A stretch of DNA of 64,000 nucleotides from Yamagishiella unicocca (taxonomy: Eukaryota; Chlorophyta; Chlorophyceae; Chlamydomonadales; Volvocaceae): assembly GCA_003116995.1 (NCBI GenBank), contig BDSL01000004.1, positions 1,860,001 to 1,924,000 of the forward strand, in the 5' to 3' direction. The first letter of the stretch is position 1; the number at the start of each line of letters is the position of its first letter. The notes under the pieces were generated by a model. That model had not been told where the DNA came from, searched no databases, and worked only from the letters and a program-made list of their open reading frames with translations. This document shows positions 34,791 to 46,625 of the stretch, in pieces. Both the position numbers and the translations under genes were made by a program.

Positions 34791-37195
34791 GGGGTGGCGG
34801 GGGGTGATGGGGGGGGGAGGGTGTCAGAAAGACCCGGTTATTCGACGTGGGAAGGACGTCCAAAGGAACAAACCTGTTTCCGGAGTGGTACCGGGAGAGA
34901 CCCTTGCACCGAGTGCTCTGGGCCGCCGCCCCTCCGGTTGCGTATTTCTGTGCGTCATTTAGTGTGCCACTGTCATGCCCCACAGCAGGCTTCGGCTGTC
35001 AAGGACACTCGGTGTAACATTCCCGGCCGTGCTGTTCGTGCTTTCCTGACTGACCGTATTTGCCGACTCCAGGCCTGACTGGACGTGCGCTGTCATGAGC
35101 GCTCAGGCTACAATTGACCAGGTCGTAGGTAGGCACGTTAGCAGGTGAACGCCGCAAGTCGCTACCTCTTCCGGGTTCTGCCCCGGGTATCCTGACTCCC
35201 GACGCGCGGCCCACAGCTGCACTGGTTACTTGCGGGGCAACAGATGCTCGCCACTGTTGTTACACGTCTGTAACTGGGCACCTCGTGCGAGAGGGTACTT
35301 CGAGTGGCATCCCGCCGTGCTAAGGCGGCGGAGGCTACGTGGGCCCGATGTGCGCACCCTATCCCTTCGGCTCCGATCGTGAGCCAGCAACTGTCCAACA
35401 CCGAAAGCTACCAGACGATATAAGACGACGTCCGTAACTCAGTGTCAATGAACCATACCTAACAACGCACTCGCAAAATATTTCACTCCAGCCGTCATGC
35501 TCAGATACGCGTTTCTGGAGCGGCGCCGAAACCATGACTAATGCCCGCGAATCGTTCATGCAGCGCGGTGCTGGGGAATGACACCACGACGAGCCCGCCA
35601 CATGATGTCAAGCAGGCGGCACGTCGGCGCGACCCAATAGGAAAGCCCCGCCGTGAGGTGCCACGGACGCGGGCTGGTCGTACACTGTACGGCACCGGTA
35701 AAGATGCGTCAAACTTAAGCGCTATGCTAACGATTGCATGCTACGTGCACTACCCGAGGCGCGATGTTGCTTGGCGCCCCGACCATCAAAACAAGGTACG
35801 ACATGGTACCAGCTGGCCATAACGGCGGCATGTTTGCGAGCGTGTTTATTCATACCGCTAAGCCGGAGCGTGTGTGTGTGCGTTATGCGATGCTCGCGTC
35901 CGGGTCAATGCGGTCCCGCCGTGCCCGGAGTCCCTTGCGGTCAACAGTACGACAACCGGTACATCGCCCCCTAGTGCCGCCAGTGGGGAAGCCCACGTCG
36001 CGTCGTGGCGCTGCTGCGGCCGAGTGATACACCCCTCCCTCCCTGGACCACAAAACCCTCCCTCCCTGGACCCTGGACCACAAAACCCTCCCCCACCAAC
36101 CCGAGAGAGACCTGCTATGGACGCATGTAAAGATGCGGTCGTGAGCGTCGCAAACTTTCGCAACGGCGTCTGAGAGTGAGGACGAGCCGCCGATATGCAC
36201 ATACACACACAAACACACGCACGCGCACACACGCGCGCACAACACAAACGCACACACAGACACGCACCTACGCCTCGCGCAAATGCCGGCGCCGGCGCGG
36301 CGCGCGCAGCGGCAGCGCGAGTAAGCAAGCGCCCAGTGCTGCCCCGGAACCAACACCCATGCGGCGGACCCAACGCATCGTGGGTGATGCGCCAACAGGG
36401 TGATAGCCAGTACTGCAGGCACCATGCTGAGAGGCAGGATGCGCACCCACCGGTGGTAACCCCTCCACGGCAGCGTCTTCCAGCTGTGCCCCGCTGCTAA
36501 GCAATGTACGAGGAGTCATGGAGTGAGGACCGAGCCCCCTCCCTCCCCCCGCCAAACACACAGTCTGAGTCCGCAACATGTCCGCAACATGTCGGCAACA
36601 TGTCAACAACAACAACAACAAAACCACAACTCCGCATCGCGTTGTGGCTAATGAAGGACTGGACTCCACGCGACTCCGCCCGCCGTACGTGCCATGCTGC
36701 CTTGCTCCTCGTACAGCAGGAAAGGAGTCGTACCCGTACGGGCCCCGGCCCCCCACGCGTTCTCCCCGGCCGGCCGGCCGGCCCCGCTCTGCACCGGCTA
36801 CACCGGCTGCCAGTCGTCATCCATCGCAATCATCTCGTCCAACTGGCCAGCCGGGGAGCTCATCGACAGCAGCAGCACCGTCTTCTTCGACACAGCGGTC
36901 CCTGGCCGCCCCTGAGAGCGACCCCCAGCCGCCGACGCGCCTCGCGCTGCTCGCACCACCGACCCGTCGCCGCCGCCGCTCCCTACCCCGCCGCCGCCGC
37001 CAGCTGCCGCGAGTAGTGTCTTCGGTGATGTGCCGCGGGCGCCTAAGGGAACACCGTTGCCGGCGGCGGCCGCTGCAGCGGCCGCGGTGGCGGCGCTGAC
37101 CAGCGCATCGACGTCGGAGTGCAGCCCACCGCCGCTGCCGCCGCCGTTGCCAGCGCTGCTGTTGCCGGAGTTGGCCCTCCGAGGCACGGCCGGGC

Positions 37196-40100
37196 TCACT
37201 CCCAGCGGCCAACCGCCCCCCACCGCGCCAAGCGCAGCGCTGGTGCCGGTGCTGACTGTGCTAGGCACTGCGCTCGGCGCACCACCACCGCTGACTCCGC
37301 TGGCGCGGTGCGTCCAGGCGGACTGCGGCCGCGTCCCGCCGCCGCCGCCACCACCACCGCCGGCTGCAAACCCTGGCGACCAGCCCCCCCCTGGGGTTGC
37401 GGGTAGGGGTACTGCTGCGACAGCGACAGCGGCTGGGACAGCGGCTGGGACTGCGGCTGGGACTGCCTGGAGAAGCCCGGCAAGCTGGACGAGGGAGCGT
37501 GCTCCAGCACCCTGCCTACCACCGAGGCCGAGCTGGGCCGCATGACCATATGCATCTGCGGGTGCTGCTGGGCCCTATGCTGCTGCTGGTCCAAGGCAAG
37601 AGACCTGCCGGAGATAGGGGGACCGGTGGAGGCGGACCGAGCGCTGCGTGCCGTCGCCGCCCTGCCGGCGGCGCCGGCGGCGGCGGCGCCGCCGCCGCTG
37701 CCCGCCGCCGCGTCCGCCAGGACCTTGCTGATCATGCCCTGCACCATGGACCCCAGCGCGGGGGCGCTGCCGGACAGCAGCTGACTCAGCCGCTGCTGCG
37801 TTGCCACCGCCTCCGGCGCCAAGCTGAGGCTGCCCACCGGCGGCTGTAGCCCCGCCGGCCCCGCCCCCGCCATGGACCCCGCCCGCGCCAGCGGCGGCGC
37901 CGTGGGGCCCCCCGCCGGGTCGTCCGAGTCCGCCAGCAGCGGCAGCGCCACGCCCATCGCCGCCAGGCGCTCCTCGGCTGCGCGGGCTCGCGCCAGCAGC
38001 AGCGCGATCCGCTCGTCCTGGGCGGTGATGGTTCGCTCTGCGCCTGCGAGCTTCTGTGTGGCTAGCAGCAGGGCGGCCTGCGGGGGGGAGGTGCAAGGAA
38101 AACCCGTGTAAGAAAGGAAGACCGTTTAGAACAGACGTTTGGAGACGCATGCTGGAAAGCTTGGGGGGGGGGTCGAGGAAGCTTGGGGGGGGGTACAGAA
38201 AAGAACCGAGAGAGGGGGTAAGTGAGAAAACACGTTGACAAGACACAGGGGGAGGAGCGGGCCGGGCGGGAGGACAGCAGGTGGTGGTGGTGGTGGTGGT
38301 GGTGGTGGTGGTGGTGGTGGCGGTGGAGAAAGGAGGAAGCAAGAGGAGGCAAGAGGAGGCAAGCGGTGGTGAGAGGAGATGGCGAGAGGTAGCAAGGCCC
38401 GTGGCAGCGCGCAGGTGAGGGAGCGAGAGCAGGAGCGTGAATGGGGCGTGATTGCCTCGGAGAAGAGGCGGGGGGGGGGGGCGAAAACCAAGGTTGTCGC
38501 GGCCGGCCCCCCTCCTCTCCGGGTTGTCCTCACAAGCCCTCCGGGTTGCCCTCGCATACCCTCCGGATTGCCCTCACAGACCCTCCGGATCCCAAATCCT
38601 GCGGGTTGTCCTCACAGACCTGCAGCTCGTCCAGGCGGCTGTGCTCCGTCCTGCGCTGCGTCCTGAACGTGGCGGCGTCGCTGGCGGCAGTGTCCCGCTG
38701 CTCGGTCAGCGCCACCACCTCACCCAGCAGCCGCTGCCGGTGCGCTCGCTCGTCAGAGAGCTGCGGGGAAAGAAGGTGCGGGGGTGGAAGGGGGAGAGGT
38801 TGGGGGTGGGGGGGAGGTTGGGGGTGGTGGTGAGGTTGGAGGAAGGGATATATACCCGCTCCAATGCATCGGTCCGGAGCCTAAAGGTACCCACAGCCGA
38901 GTGCAAGGATCCGCCGAGTGGAAGGGTAAGCCAAGCCGCGTCCAAGGTCAAAACCCACATACCTGTCTCGTGGCCGCTTCCAGCTGCGCCCGCAGCTCCC
39001 CCGCCTCCCCCGCCGCCCCCGCGCCCTCCCGCTGCAGCCGCTCCGCCATTTTATGCAGCTCGGCGTTGTGCGCCTTGACGGAGTCGCAGTGCCGCGACAG
39101 CTCCGCCACCTGGAGGGCCGGTCGTACACATTTGCCGTATCAATATGTCGTACGTGGGAGGAAAGGGCGTACAGAACACAGTGAGGGGAGCCACTGGACG
39201 CGGTGGGTTGGCAGAAGTCGGACCGGCGTAGTACTACAGTACCTAGCGGGTTTCGTGCCGCGCCTGAGCCTCCCCCCCTTCCACCCTCCTTCACCCCATA
39301 GCCCCACGTCAGGTCCCCGCCCCGGCGCTGCCGTACGCTGTCGTACACTATCGTACGCACTTGTTGCTTTAGCTCCGCCTCCGTGGCCTGCTGCTTCTCC
39401 AAGGCCGCCTGTGAGCCGCATGTCAGTTGGGTCCAGGGAGGGAGGAAGGAAGGAAGGGGCTTACACAGGCAGGCCAGGCCAGGTCAGGTTGTGCAGGTAC
39501 CGGTAGCACTGGTAGCAGATGTGCCCAGTCGGTCTCCTCCCCTCGCGACTGCACCCAGAGGGGCTGAGGAGTTCCCGCGTTTCCGAGTTGCTTTTGTCAT
39601 CGGTTGCTTTCCGTCCAGGCGGCACCCCAACCCCTCCCGCCGCCCCCCCCTCCCGCCGCCCAGTCGCGTATCCGGTACTATTGTAACCCCCTCCCGCGTC
39701 CGCGCCCCGCCCCCTCCCGCCGCCGCACCTGCATTTCCCCCAGCTGCGCCGCCAGCTGGGTCGCCCGCTCGGCGGTGGCGGCGCCCTGCTGCTGCGCTGC
39801 GGCGTCCCGCGCGGACTGCGCATCCTGGGCCGCTGCGAGTGCCACCTGCGGGTCAGCGGGATCAGCGGGGTCAGCGGGGGCAGTGCCAGTGTCGGTGTCG
39901 GTGTCAGTGTCGGTGTCAGTGGCGCATACACACGACCCGCTGCAGGTCTCCCGTGCCACCACCACGACTAACACAGCCGCGCCCCCCCCCATCGTTCCCG
40001 CTAAAACCCGCTAAAACCCTAAAACCCCGCCTTCCTCCCATACCCCCCCCCGCCCTGAATCTTTCCCCCGTGTCTTCATGCGCGAGGAGCCCCACGCTGC

Positions 40101-43100
40101 CCAGCCCGGCCCCCCTTGCGCACCTGCAGCCGGGCGCAGCGGTCCTCCCTGGAGTGCAGCTTGTCAGACAGCTCCGCCAGCTTCTCCTGCTGCTCCTTGA
40201 CCTGAGTGACGACGAGGAGGGGGGAGAGGTGGGGGGAGAGGAGGAGGGTGTGTGTAAAAACCATTTTACGCGATGGGGCAGGATAGTTGGGGGGGGAGGA
40301 GGAGGGCAGAAGGAGGAGGGGGGGGGAGGGAGAGGGGAGGGATGGGGCGGCAATATCGGTTGATACGGCATAATAAACTGAGTGTAGGAATAGCGCTTTG
40401 AGAACTACAGGCTGGAGCGATCGAACGGACGGCCCGGCTCGGCTTCAATGGATGGAGGGGTCAGGGAGCCATACCGCGGCAGTCGAACGGCGCAGACCCC
40501 TGGGTCGGTGGACGCTGTGGTGAACTTTGGTGGCCAGGTGGGTGTTTTTACCGAGTCGGCGCGCGAGTGATCAGAGCCAGCGCCTGACCCAGCAATGCTG
40601 CTGCGTCGTCACAGCCAGCCAGCTAGGTCCGGATGTTGGGCTGAGGGCGGCCGCGCGCTGAGGACGCTGCCCGGGAGGCAAGTCAAGCCCGCACCGCATA
40701 CCCCTCCCAAGTCCCCAACCCCCCTCCCCCCTGCCGACCCACCCCAACCCCCCTCTCATGCCCCTTCCCCCTCACCCGCCCCCCCAGCCACCCACCAGGT
40801 TTGTCAGCCGCACGTGCGCTGCCGGGTCGCCGGTGCCGGGTCGCGACCCCACGCCTCCGCCCCCTCCGCCTCCCCCCGCCGAGGAGCCGGTGTTGCCGAA
40901 GTCCAGCCGCAGCGTCTTGGCCTGAACCAGCGTGCCCAGCGCCCTGACCGCGTTGGCGTCGTCCAGCAGCTGGCTTCGGAGCTTCTGGGTGGCGGCCACC
41001 TCCTCCTCCAGCCGCCGCCTCTCCGCGTCCAGGTCGTGGTGGGCGGCGGTGAGGCGGGCGCAGGCCTGAGAGATGGCGGTGGACCGGGGTGGCGGGGGTG
41101 GCGGGGGGGGAGGGTTTAGGGTTTTAGGCCTGAGAGATGGAGGTGGACCGGGGTGGCGGGGGGTGGCGGGGGGGTTCGAGGAAGACCCGTGGATGCCCGA
41201 AAAAACCGGGGGGTGGCGGGGGGTGATGGGGGGGGGAGGGTGTCAGAAAGACCCGGTTATTCGACGTGGGAAGGACGGGAGGGGGAGGGGGGCGTCGGGA
41301 AAAGAAAACACACGCGCGCAGGTGCGGGGTATCGGTACCCTTCTCGAGGTGTGCATCCGGTGGGGTGTGCGGGTGGGGACCCAACGCGTTATCAGTGGAC
41401 CGCTGGTGCTGGTGGCCGCTGCTTCGCCGCCGAGCCGAGGAGGGGCCAGGGGGGGAAGTCTAATCTACGCATGGATGGGGTGGGCGGGGAATGTGTATGA
41501 CACGGCCCTACACGCCCCGGGCCTGCCCATCCCCTCATACCCCCTCAACGAGGTTCCTCTCAACCCCCCTCCCCGCCTCCGCCCTCACCTCGAACTTCTG
41601 GTCCCTCATGGTCGCGGCGTCCTTCTCCCGCTGGGCCACCAGCGCCCGGGCCTGATCCGCCTCCGCCCTGGACGCCCGCAGCTCCTCCGCCAGCCGCTTA
41701 AGCTCCTGGTCCAGGGAGGAGATCCTGCAGGGCACGACCCAGGGGTGTGGCAGGGTTTGACGGGATCCGAGGGAGAGGAAAACCGGTGGATCGACTTTGG
41801 ATCGACTTTGGATCGAATTTGGATCGAATTTGGATCGACATTGGATCAGCGGGCGGGTGGGTCCGGGCCGGGCCGGGAAACAAGGACGCAAAATCCCCTG
41901 GGCACGGGGGAGGGCAGGGGGAGGGCAGGGGATGCCTGCGCCAGCTCCAATGAGGCCGCCACGTGTGCCATCACGGGTGCCGTACGCCGCGCCCCAAACC
42001 CTTCGTCCGCCACTCGCATTTGCGCGAGCGGGCCGGCGGGAGGGCGGTACGCTGACGCCGGCTGCGACCATGTGGAGTCCTCCGGGCCGGCAACCTAAAC
42101 CCCACCACCCGGCACCGGGGTTGCATCTCGAAGCATCTTTCCTAAACGGGTCTTTCACCTTGCATCCACGGGTCTTTCTCGAAACCACCCGGCACCCGCA
42201 GTGAGGCCAGGTCGGCGACCCACCCACCCCAGTTCTCCAGCATGCATCTCAAATCGTCTGCTTCTAAACGGTTTTTTCGGACATCCACGGTTCTTCCTCG
42301 AACCCACCTGGCCGCCAGCTCCGCGCGCTTCCGGTCGCTCTTCTCCACCGCCGTCGCCGCCTCCCGCCGCGCAGCCGCCAGCGCCGCCTCCGCCTCCGTC
42401 AGCCGCCGCCTCAGCGCCTCGACATCTGCCTCGACTCGCTTGCGCCCCGCCGCCGCCTCCTCCGCCTCCCGCCGCGCCGCCGCCTCTCGCGCCGTCGCCA
42501 GGTCCAGCTTCATCTGAAGCTCCCGGGCCGCCGCCGCCTCGGCCGCCGAGGTGGCGGCGCGTTCCTTGAGCTGCCCCTCCAAGCCCAAGATCCGGGACCT
42601 CGCCTCCGTCATCTTGGCGGCCAAGTCCGCGGCCCCTGACGTCGACTTGCCCAGCTGCGCCTGAAGCTCCGAAACCAGCCGCCGCTCCGCCTCCAGCTTC
42701 TGTCGTACATCCTCGCTGGCGGCGGCCGCCGCCGCGCCGCCGCGGTCGCGGTCCGCCATCTGCCCCTTCAGCCGCCGCAGCTCAGCGGCGGCCTTAGCCA
42801 GCTCCGCCTCCGCCTCCGAAACCCGGTCCTTCAGCCCCCGATGGGCGCGCTGCGCCTCCGCCGCCTCGGCCTCCAGCTTTGTCGTACGAGACCGCAGCGC
42901 GACCGCCTCCGCTGCTGCCGCCGCCGCCGCCGCCCGGAGCGCCCCCAGCTCGGCGGCTGCGGGGTCCGGCATGGAAGTCTGGCAGCCGCGGGCGCTCATG
43001 GCCGGCTTGCGGGCGGAGGCGTTGGCTTCCTGCAAGGTGGTGGGTCGGATGTGGGTCGGATATGGGCCAGACGTGGGTCGGATGCGGGTCGGATGTGGGT

Positions 43101-45665
43101 CGAATGTGGGTAAGGGGGGCCGTCTGGCAGCCGACAGCCAGCCGAACATGCGGACGCGCAGACAAGCCCGGCCAGGGAACCTCCCTGGCACTGACATCAC
43201 ACATCCCCCGCGCTGCTCCCATGTGCTCGATCTCGCCACCCTCCCCGCCCCCCCCGGGCCCCAACCACCACCACCACCACCAAAGTTTTACCCCAATACG
43301 CGTTTCCGCACCCCCCCCAACGTACGACAGTGAGCAGCGCGCCCTCCCCCCCTCCGCGCCCCGGGTCTTCCTCGAAACCCTCCGCGCCCCTTCTTCCCGG
43401 CTCCCACCTGCAGCTGCCGCCGCAGCTCCGCCGATGTGGCCTCCGACGCCTCCAGCCGGCGCTGCGCCGTGTCCATGCGGCCCCGCGCGACCGCCAGGTC
43501 TGCGGTGAGAGAGCTAATGTGGCGCAGCAGCGCGGGGTCGGGCGCGGCGGGAGCGGGGGGGGTGCTGGGGCCTGGGGCCGGGAGGGGAGCGAGGGGGAGC
43601 GAGGGGGGCGGAAAGGGAGGTGACTCATCAAATGATGACGTGGCGTAAGTGGATCACGTGCGGCTCACACGGGAGGCCATATGTGGTGGTGGCCGTAGGC
43701 CTTGTCGACTGTGGGGGAGATGGTTGTGCTTGTGGTGGTGGCGGTGGCGATGGTGGCGGTGGTGGCGGTGGTGGTGGCGGTGGTGGTGACGGTGGTGGTG
43801 GCTGTGGTGGCAATGGTGGTGGTGGCTGTGGTGGTGGCTGTGGTGGATGTCAAAGCAACCTCGGCGGCCAGCAACCGGGTAAACGGCAGCAGCAGCTGCG
43901 TGCCTCCAAAGCCCTTCAAAACCCTTTCTTCGCCCAGCATTCCCCTGGCCCCCAACCCGCCTCTCACCCGACCCGACCCATCCCGCCCGCCAGCCGTGGA
44001 AGGCCCGGGGACTCACGTGTCGCGGGCGAAGCGGTTTCGGGGCGCACGGCGTTGCGGGACTGCGGCCGCGCGATGTTGGCTTGCAGCTCCGAAATCATGT
44101 TTCGGAGCAGCGTGTTGTCAGCCTGGGGCGACAAGGAGGAGGGCCAGCACGGGCGGGTTGGCGGTGACGGCAACAGAGATGAGGCTCGGTGGGTGGCGGC
44201 GGCGGCGGCAGGAGTGGGGCGGGGGTATGGGACCGCTAGCCCCGAATGCGCACCACGACCCCTATCACTCGCCAGAGAGGGCATACCGGCGAGGACACAC
44301 CAACCGCTGTCCCCGCACACCTAGCACAGCATTCCTGCTGCCAGCCTGCTACCACCCTGCCCCTCCCCCGCCCCGTTCTCTCCACCGATCAATCGGCACG
44401 TCGCCCCTGCGCAACGCACGTTCCACCTTGGCACAGCGCTCCTAACCCCCCTAACCTCTAACCTCTTAACTTCTAACGACACCACCCCGCGCCGCCACGG
44501 GTCTTCCTCGAACCCCGCGTCGCCACCCACCACCGCCGAGTCCAGCTTGGCCCGAGTTTCCGTGAGCTGGTGCTCTGCCACCGCCTGCCGGGAGTCACGA
44601 CCCGTCGTGGCCGCCTGGAGCTGGCTTAGCCGCCGGCTGGCGGCCACCAGCACACCCGCAGGGGACAGGTCCGCGGTCGCCGCCGCCGCCGCCGCGGCCG
44701 CCGCTGCATCCGCCGGCCCGGCTGCCGCCGCCGGCGACGCCGCGGTGGACAAGCCAGAGGTGCTGGTGCGGCTCCGACCCGTGGGTGCGCTTTGAACCCG
44801 CGAGGAGAGGCTGGCGGCCTCGCTGGACGCCGGCAGAGGCGGCTTGCCGGATGCCGCTCGGCCGGCGGCGGCGGCCGCCGCCGGCGCGTCCGCGCCGGCG
44901 TCTCCGCCGTTCAGTAAGCACGGAGGCAGCAGCAGCTCCGGAGCCGATTCGAGCAGCAGCTGGTGGGCCTTACGCACGAACAGCTCCAGAAGCTTGGAGC
45001 GCGCCGCCGTGAGGGCGGCGTCACGGGCGGAGGGGAACACTGGCTTCTGCGGCCCGCCCGCCGCCGCCGCCGCCACCGACGCCAGGGGCGCGCAAGCCTG
45101 CTGCAGCAGGGCCTCCAAGCCGGCGGCGCCGGCGCCGGCGCCGGCGGTGGGCGCCCAGATGGCAAGCGGGCTGGCGGAGGCGGAGGCGGAGGCGGAACCC
45201 TCCCCCGACCGGCTCGTCCTGCTGCTGCTACTGCCGGCGCTGCTAACGCTGCTGCCGCTGTTGCTGCTGCTGCTGGTGCTGCTACTGCCGCCAGACACTA
45301 CCGACCCCAGGCTGCTACTGCTCATGCTGCCGACGCTGTTGCCGCTGCCGTTGATGTTGCTACTGCCAGCGCTGCCGGCTGCGGACCAGAGCGCGGAGTG
45401 GATGGCGGGTACTGTGATGGTGGCGACGCTGAGGCCACCGCCGCCGCCGGCGGCAGCGCCCGAGGCTGCGTGCGGACTGGCGCTGCAGAGGCTCTCCAGC
45501 GCTCCCTGGAGCTTCATGATCTGCTCCTTCAGCACCAGCAGCTCGTCATCGCTGGCCGCAGCGGGCGCGGCAGTAGCGGACGCGTGGCTGCGGGCGCTGG
45601 AGGGTGGCGACGGCGACGGCTGCGCCGTCGCCGTCGTTGAGCCGCCAGGCGAATGCGTTTGTGGC

Positions 45666-45697
<32 letters not shown>

Positions 45698-46625
45698 TTG
45701 CTGCTGCTGTTGCCTGCCGGGACTACTGAGGGCGCCGTTGCCGCTGCCCTGTGCAGTGCCATTGCGAGGCCTGGGTGTGGGGCCGAGGGCACGTGGTTGG
45801 GGGAGTCAGTATGTGAAGGGTTTTATGGCACCACGTGCTGCGGGGAGTCAGGACGCAACGGGGGTAGTGAGGGGTTTGGGGTTTGGGGCGACACGTGCAG
45901 GTGGTGCTCGGATGGCTAGGGGGGAGGTTCGTGGGCTCGTATCAGCGTGCCATGTTCCCTTGTTTTCGGAACTATGACCATGGGCCTCGTGTTGCCCACG
46001 CACGCACACGATTGCGTAGTTGCAGTTGGGGGTTGTTGAGGCTAGAAATCGTTCCACGCTGGTTGTCCTTCTGAAGCGTTTAGCAGTGGCATCAAGCATC
46101 TGGACGTTGCATTCCAACAATATGTGTGATAGCGGCGCTCGCAGCCTCGACACAAGCGCGCTAGCCAGCTACGCGGTTGCAACACTTCCGACAATACGCC
46201 GAGCACAGCCTTATCATCATCATGATCATTTTACAGCTACAGCGCGTGCTACATCACATGACCGGGCGCGTACTTGTAAAAAGCGTGACATGCGTCAGAT
46301 ACCCTCACCGGAGGTGGTCACCCGGCGAGCCCGCCGAAGGCTTCACAGGATTGCCTGACTGTCCATATATTGCCACGGCTTGTGAAACAGATGATGCTGA
46401 AGGTGGCTGGTGCCCCGTCACCGTAAGTGCATTACTGATGGTGCTTTGGCTCTGGGCGTATAGAGGCTTCACCAATATGCCTGACCTAACAGTACTTGCT
46501 GTATTACTCCGCGACCGTGACGGTGATAAGGCACTTGAGGGACTGCTTGGCACTGTCTCCTGCCGCTTGCCATGCTGTGGAGACGCTGGAGTGTTGCCCC
46601 CCGAAGGCAGCGCTAAATTAACCAT
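37196..46625 (-). CDS. Large coiled-coil protein, 13 exons, C-terminus frameshifted
   Basis: Thirteen exons join in frame: 46309-46625, 44531-45770, 44017-44122, 43408-43571, 42308-43029, 41589-41724, 40796-41065, 40124-40201, 39729-39845, 39361-39408, 38963-39109, 38620-38760 and 37196-38077, giving 1,455 residues from the ATG at 46625. Exons 1-2 encode Ser/Ala/Gly-rich disorder with a poly-Gln tract. Exons 3-12 (residues 520-1162) are almost continuous Glu/Arg/Ala/Leu heptads, a long coiled coil. The last exon is low complexity. Introns 6-12 are all phase 0. I do not recognise the family; a cytoskeletal or basal-body scaffold is a guess from composition. Oddity: an eight-C run at 37384-37391 (nine in the duplicate) shifts the frame, so the protein ends at 37196 instead of a stop corresponding to 36798. 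Confidence 0.82.
38093..38155 (+). repeat. Intronic dispersed repeat, copy 3
   Basis: The unit 2 counterpart of copy 1, antisense, ending about 15 nt before the acceptor of intron 12. Confidence 0.75.
38280..38326. repeat. (GGT)n microsatellite, unit 2
   Basis: Three GGT units longer than in unit 1; a marker that separates the two copies. Confidence 0.85.
41171..41210 (+). repeat. Intronic dispersed repeat, copy 4
   Basis: The unit 2 counterpart of copy 2, antisense, in intron 6 of the coiled-coil gene. Confidence 0.85.
41787..41845. repeat. 11 bp minisatellite, intron 5
   Basis: Five to six TGGATCGACTT-type units with alternating C/A and T/A variants. Confidence 0.85.
42121..42190 (-). 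repeat. Intronic dispersed repeat, copy 5
   Basis: Sense to the host gene: GGTTTCGAGAAAGACCCGTG, then GACCCGTTTAGGAAAGATGC. It lies in intron 5 behind copy 6. Confidence 0.8.
42231..42307 (-). repeat. Intronic dispersed repeat, copy 6 (longest, starts at the splice donor)
   Basis: Reads GTGGGTTCGAGGAAGAACCG, then GTCCGAAAAAACCGTTTAG and GATGCATGCTGGAG. The GT at its first bases is the donor of intron 5. Confidence 0.85.
43040..43110. repeat. 11 bp minisatellite, intron 4
   Basis: About six TGGGTCGGATG-type units, related in period and pattern to the intron 5 array. Confidence 0.85.
43358..43380 (-). repeat. Intronic dispersed repeat, copy 7 (short)
   Basis: GGGTTTCGAGGAAGACCCGG, sense, 27 nt inside the donor of intron 4. 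Confidence 0.7.
43734..43849. repeat. (GGTGGC/GGT)n simple repeat
   Basis: A long GGT-based run in intron 3 of the coiled-coil gene. Confidence 0.85.
44495..44515 (-). repeat. Intronic dispersed repeat, copy 8 (short)
   Basis: GGTTCGAGGAAGACCCGTGG, sense, 15 nt inside the donor of intron 2. Confidence 0.7.
45662..45712 (-). repeat. Poly-Gln coding CAG/CAA tract
   Basis: A CAG/CAA run in exon 2 of the coiled-coil gene encodes about 16 Gln. Confidence 0.85.

Larger units (their letters stand above)
28440..34858. repeat. Tandem segmental duplication, unit 1 (6,419 bp)
   Basis: This block is repeated almost base for base at 34859-41277. Differences are mainly in microsatellites, homopolymers and one short junk patch at 29600-29700. 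Unit 1 carries a truncated copy of the 3' half of the coiled-coil gene and about 1.9 kb of its 3' flank. Confidence 0.95.
34859..41277. repeat. Tandem segmental duplication, unit 2 (6,419 bp)
   Basis: Second copy of the block at 28440-34858, directly abutting it. The unit ends with ...GGAAGGACG and the sequence left of unit 1 ends with ...GGTGAACG, so only ACG is shared at the breakpoint. Unit 2 carries the exons 7-13 that splice to exons 1-6 of the complete gene. Confidence 0.95.

Noticed and set aside
44844..45977. 377-codon plus-strand open frame with poly-Cys and poly-Leu
   Set aside because: Antisense shadow of exon 2 of the coiled-coil gene; homopolymer runs come from triplet repeats.
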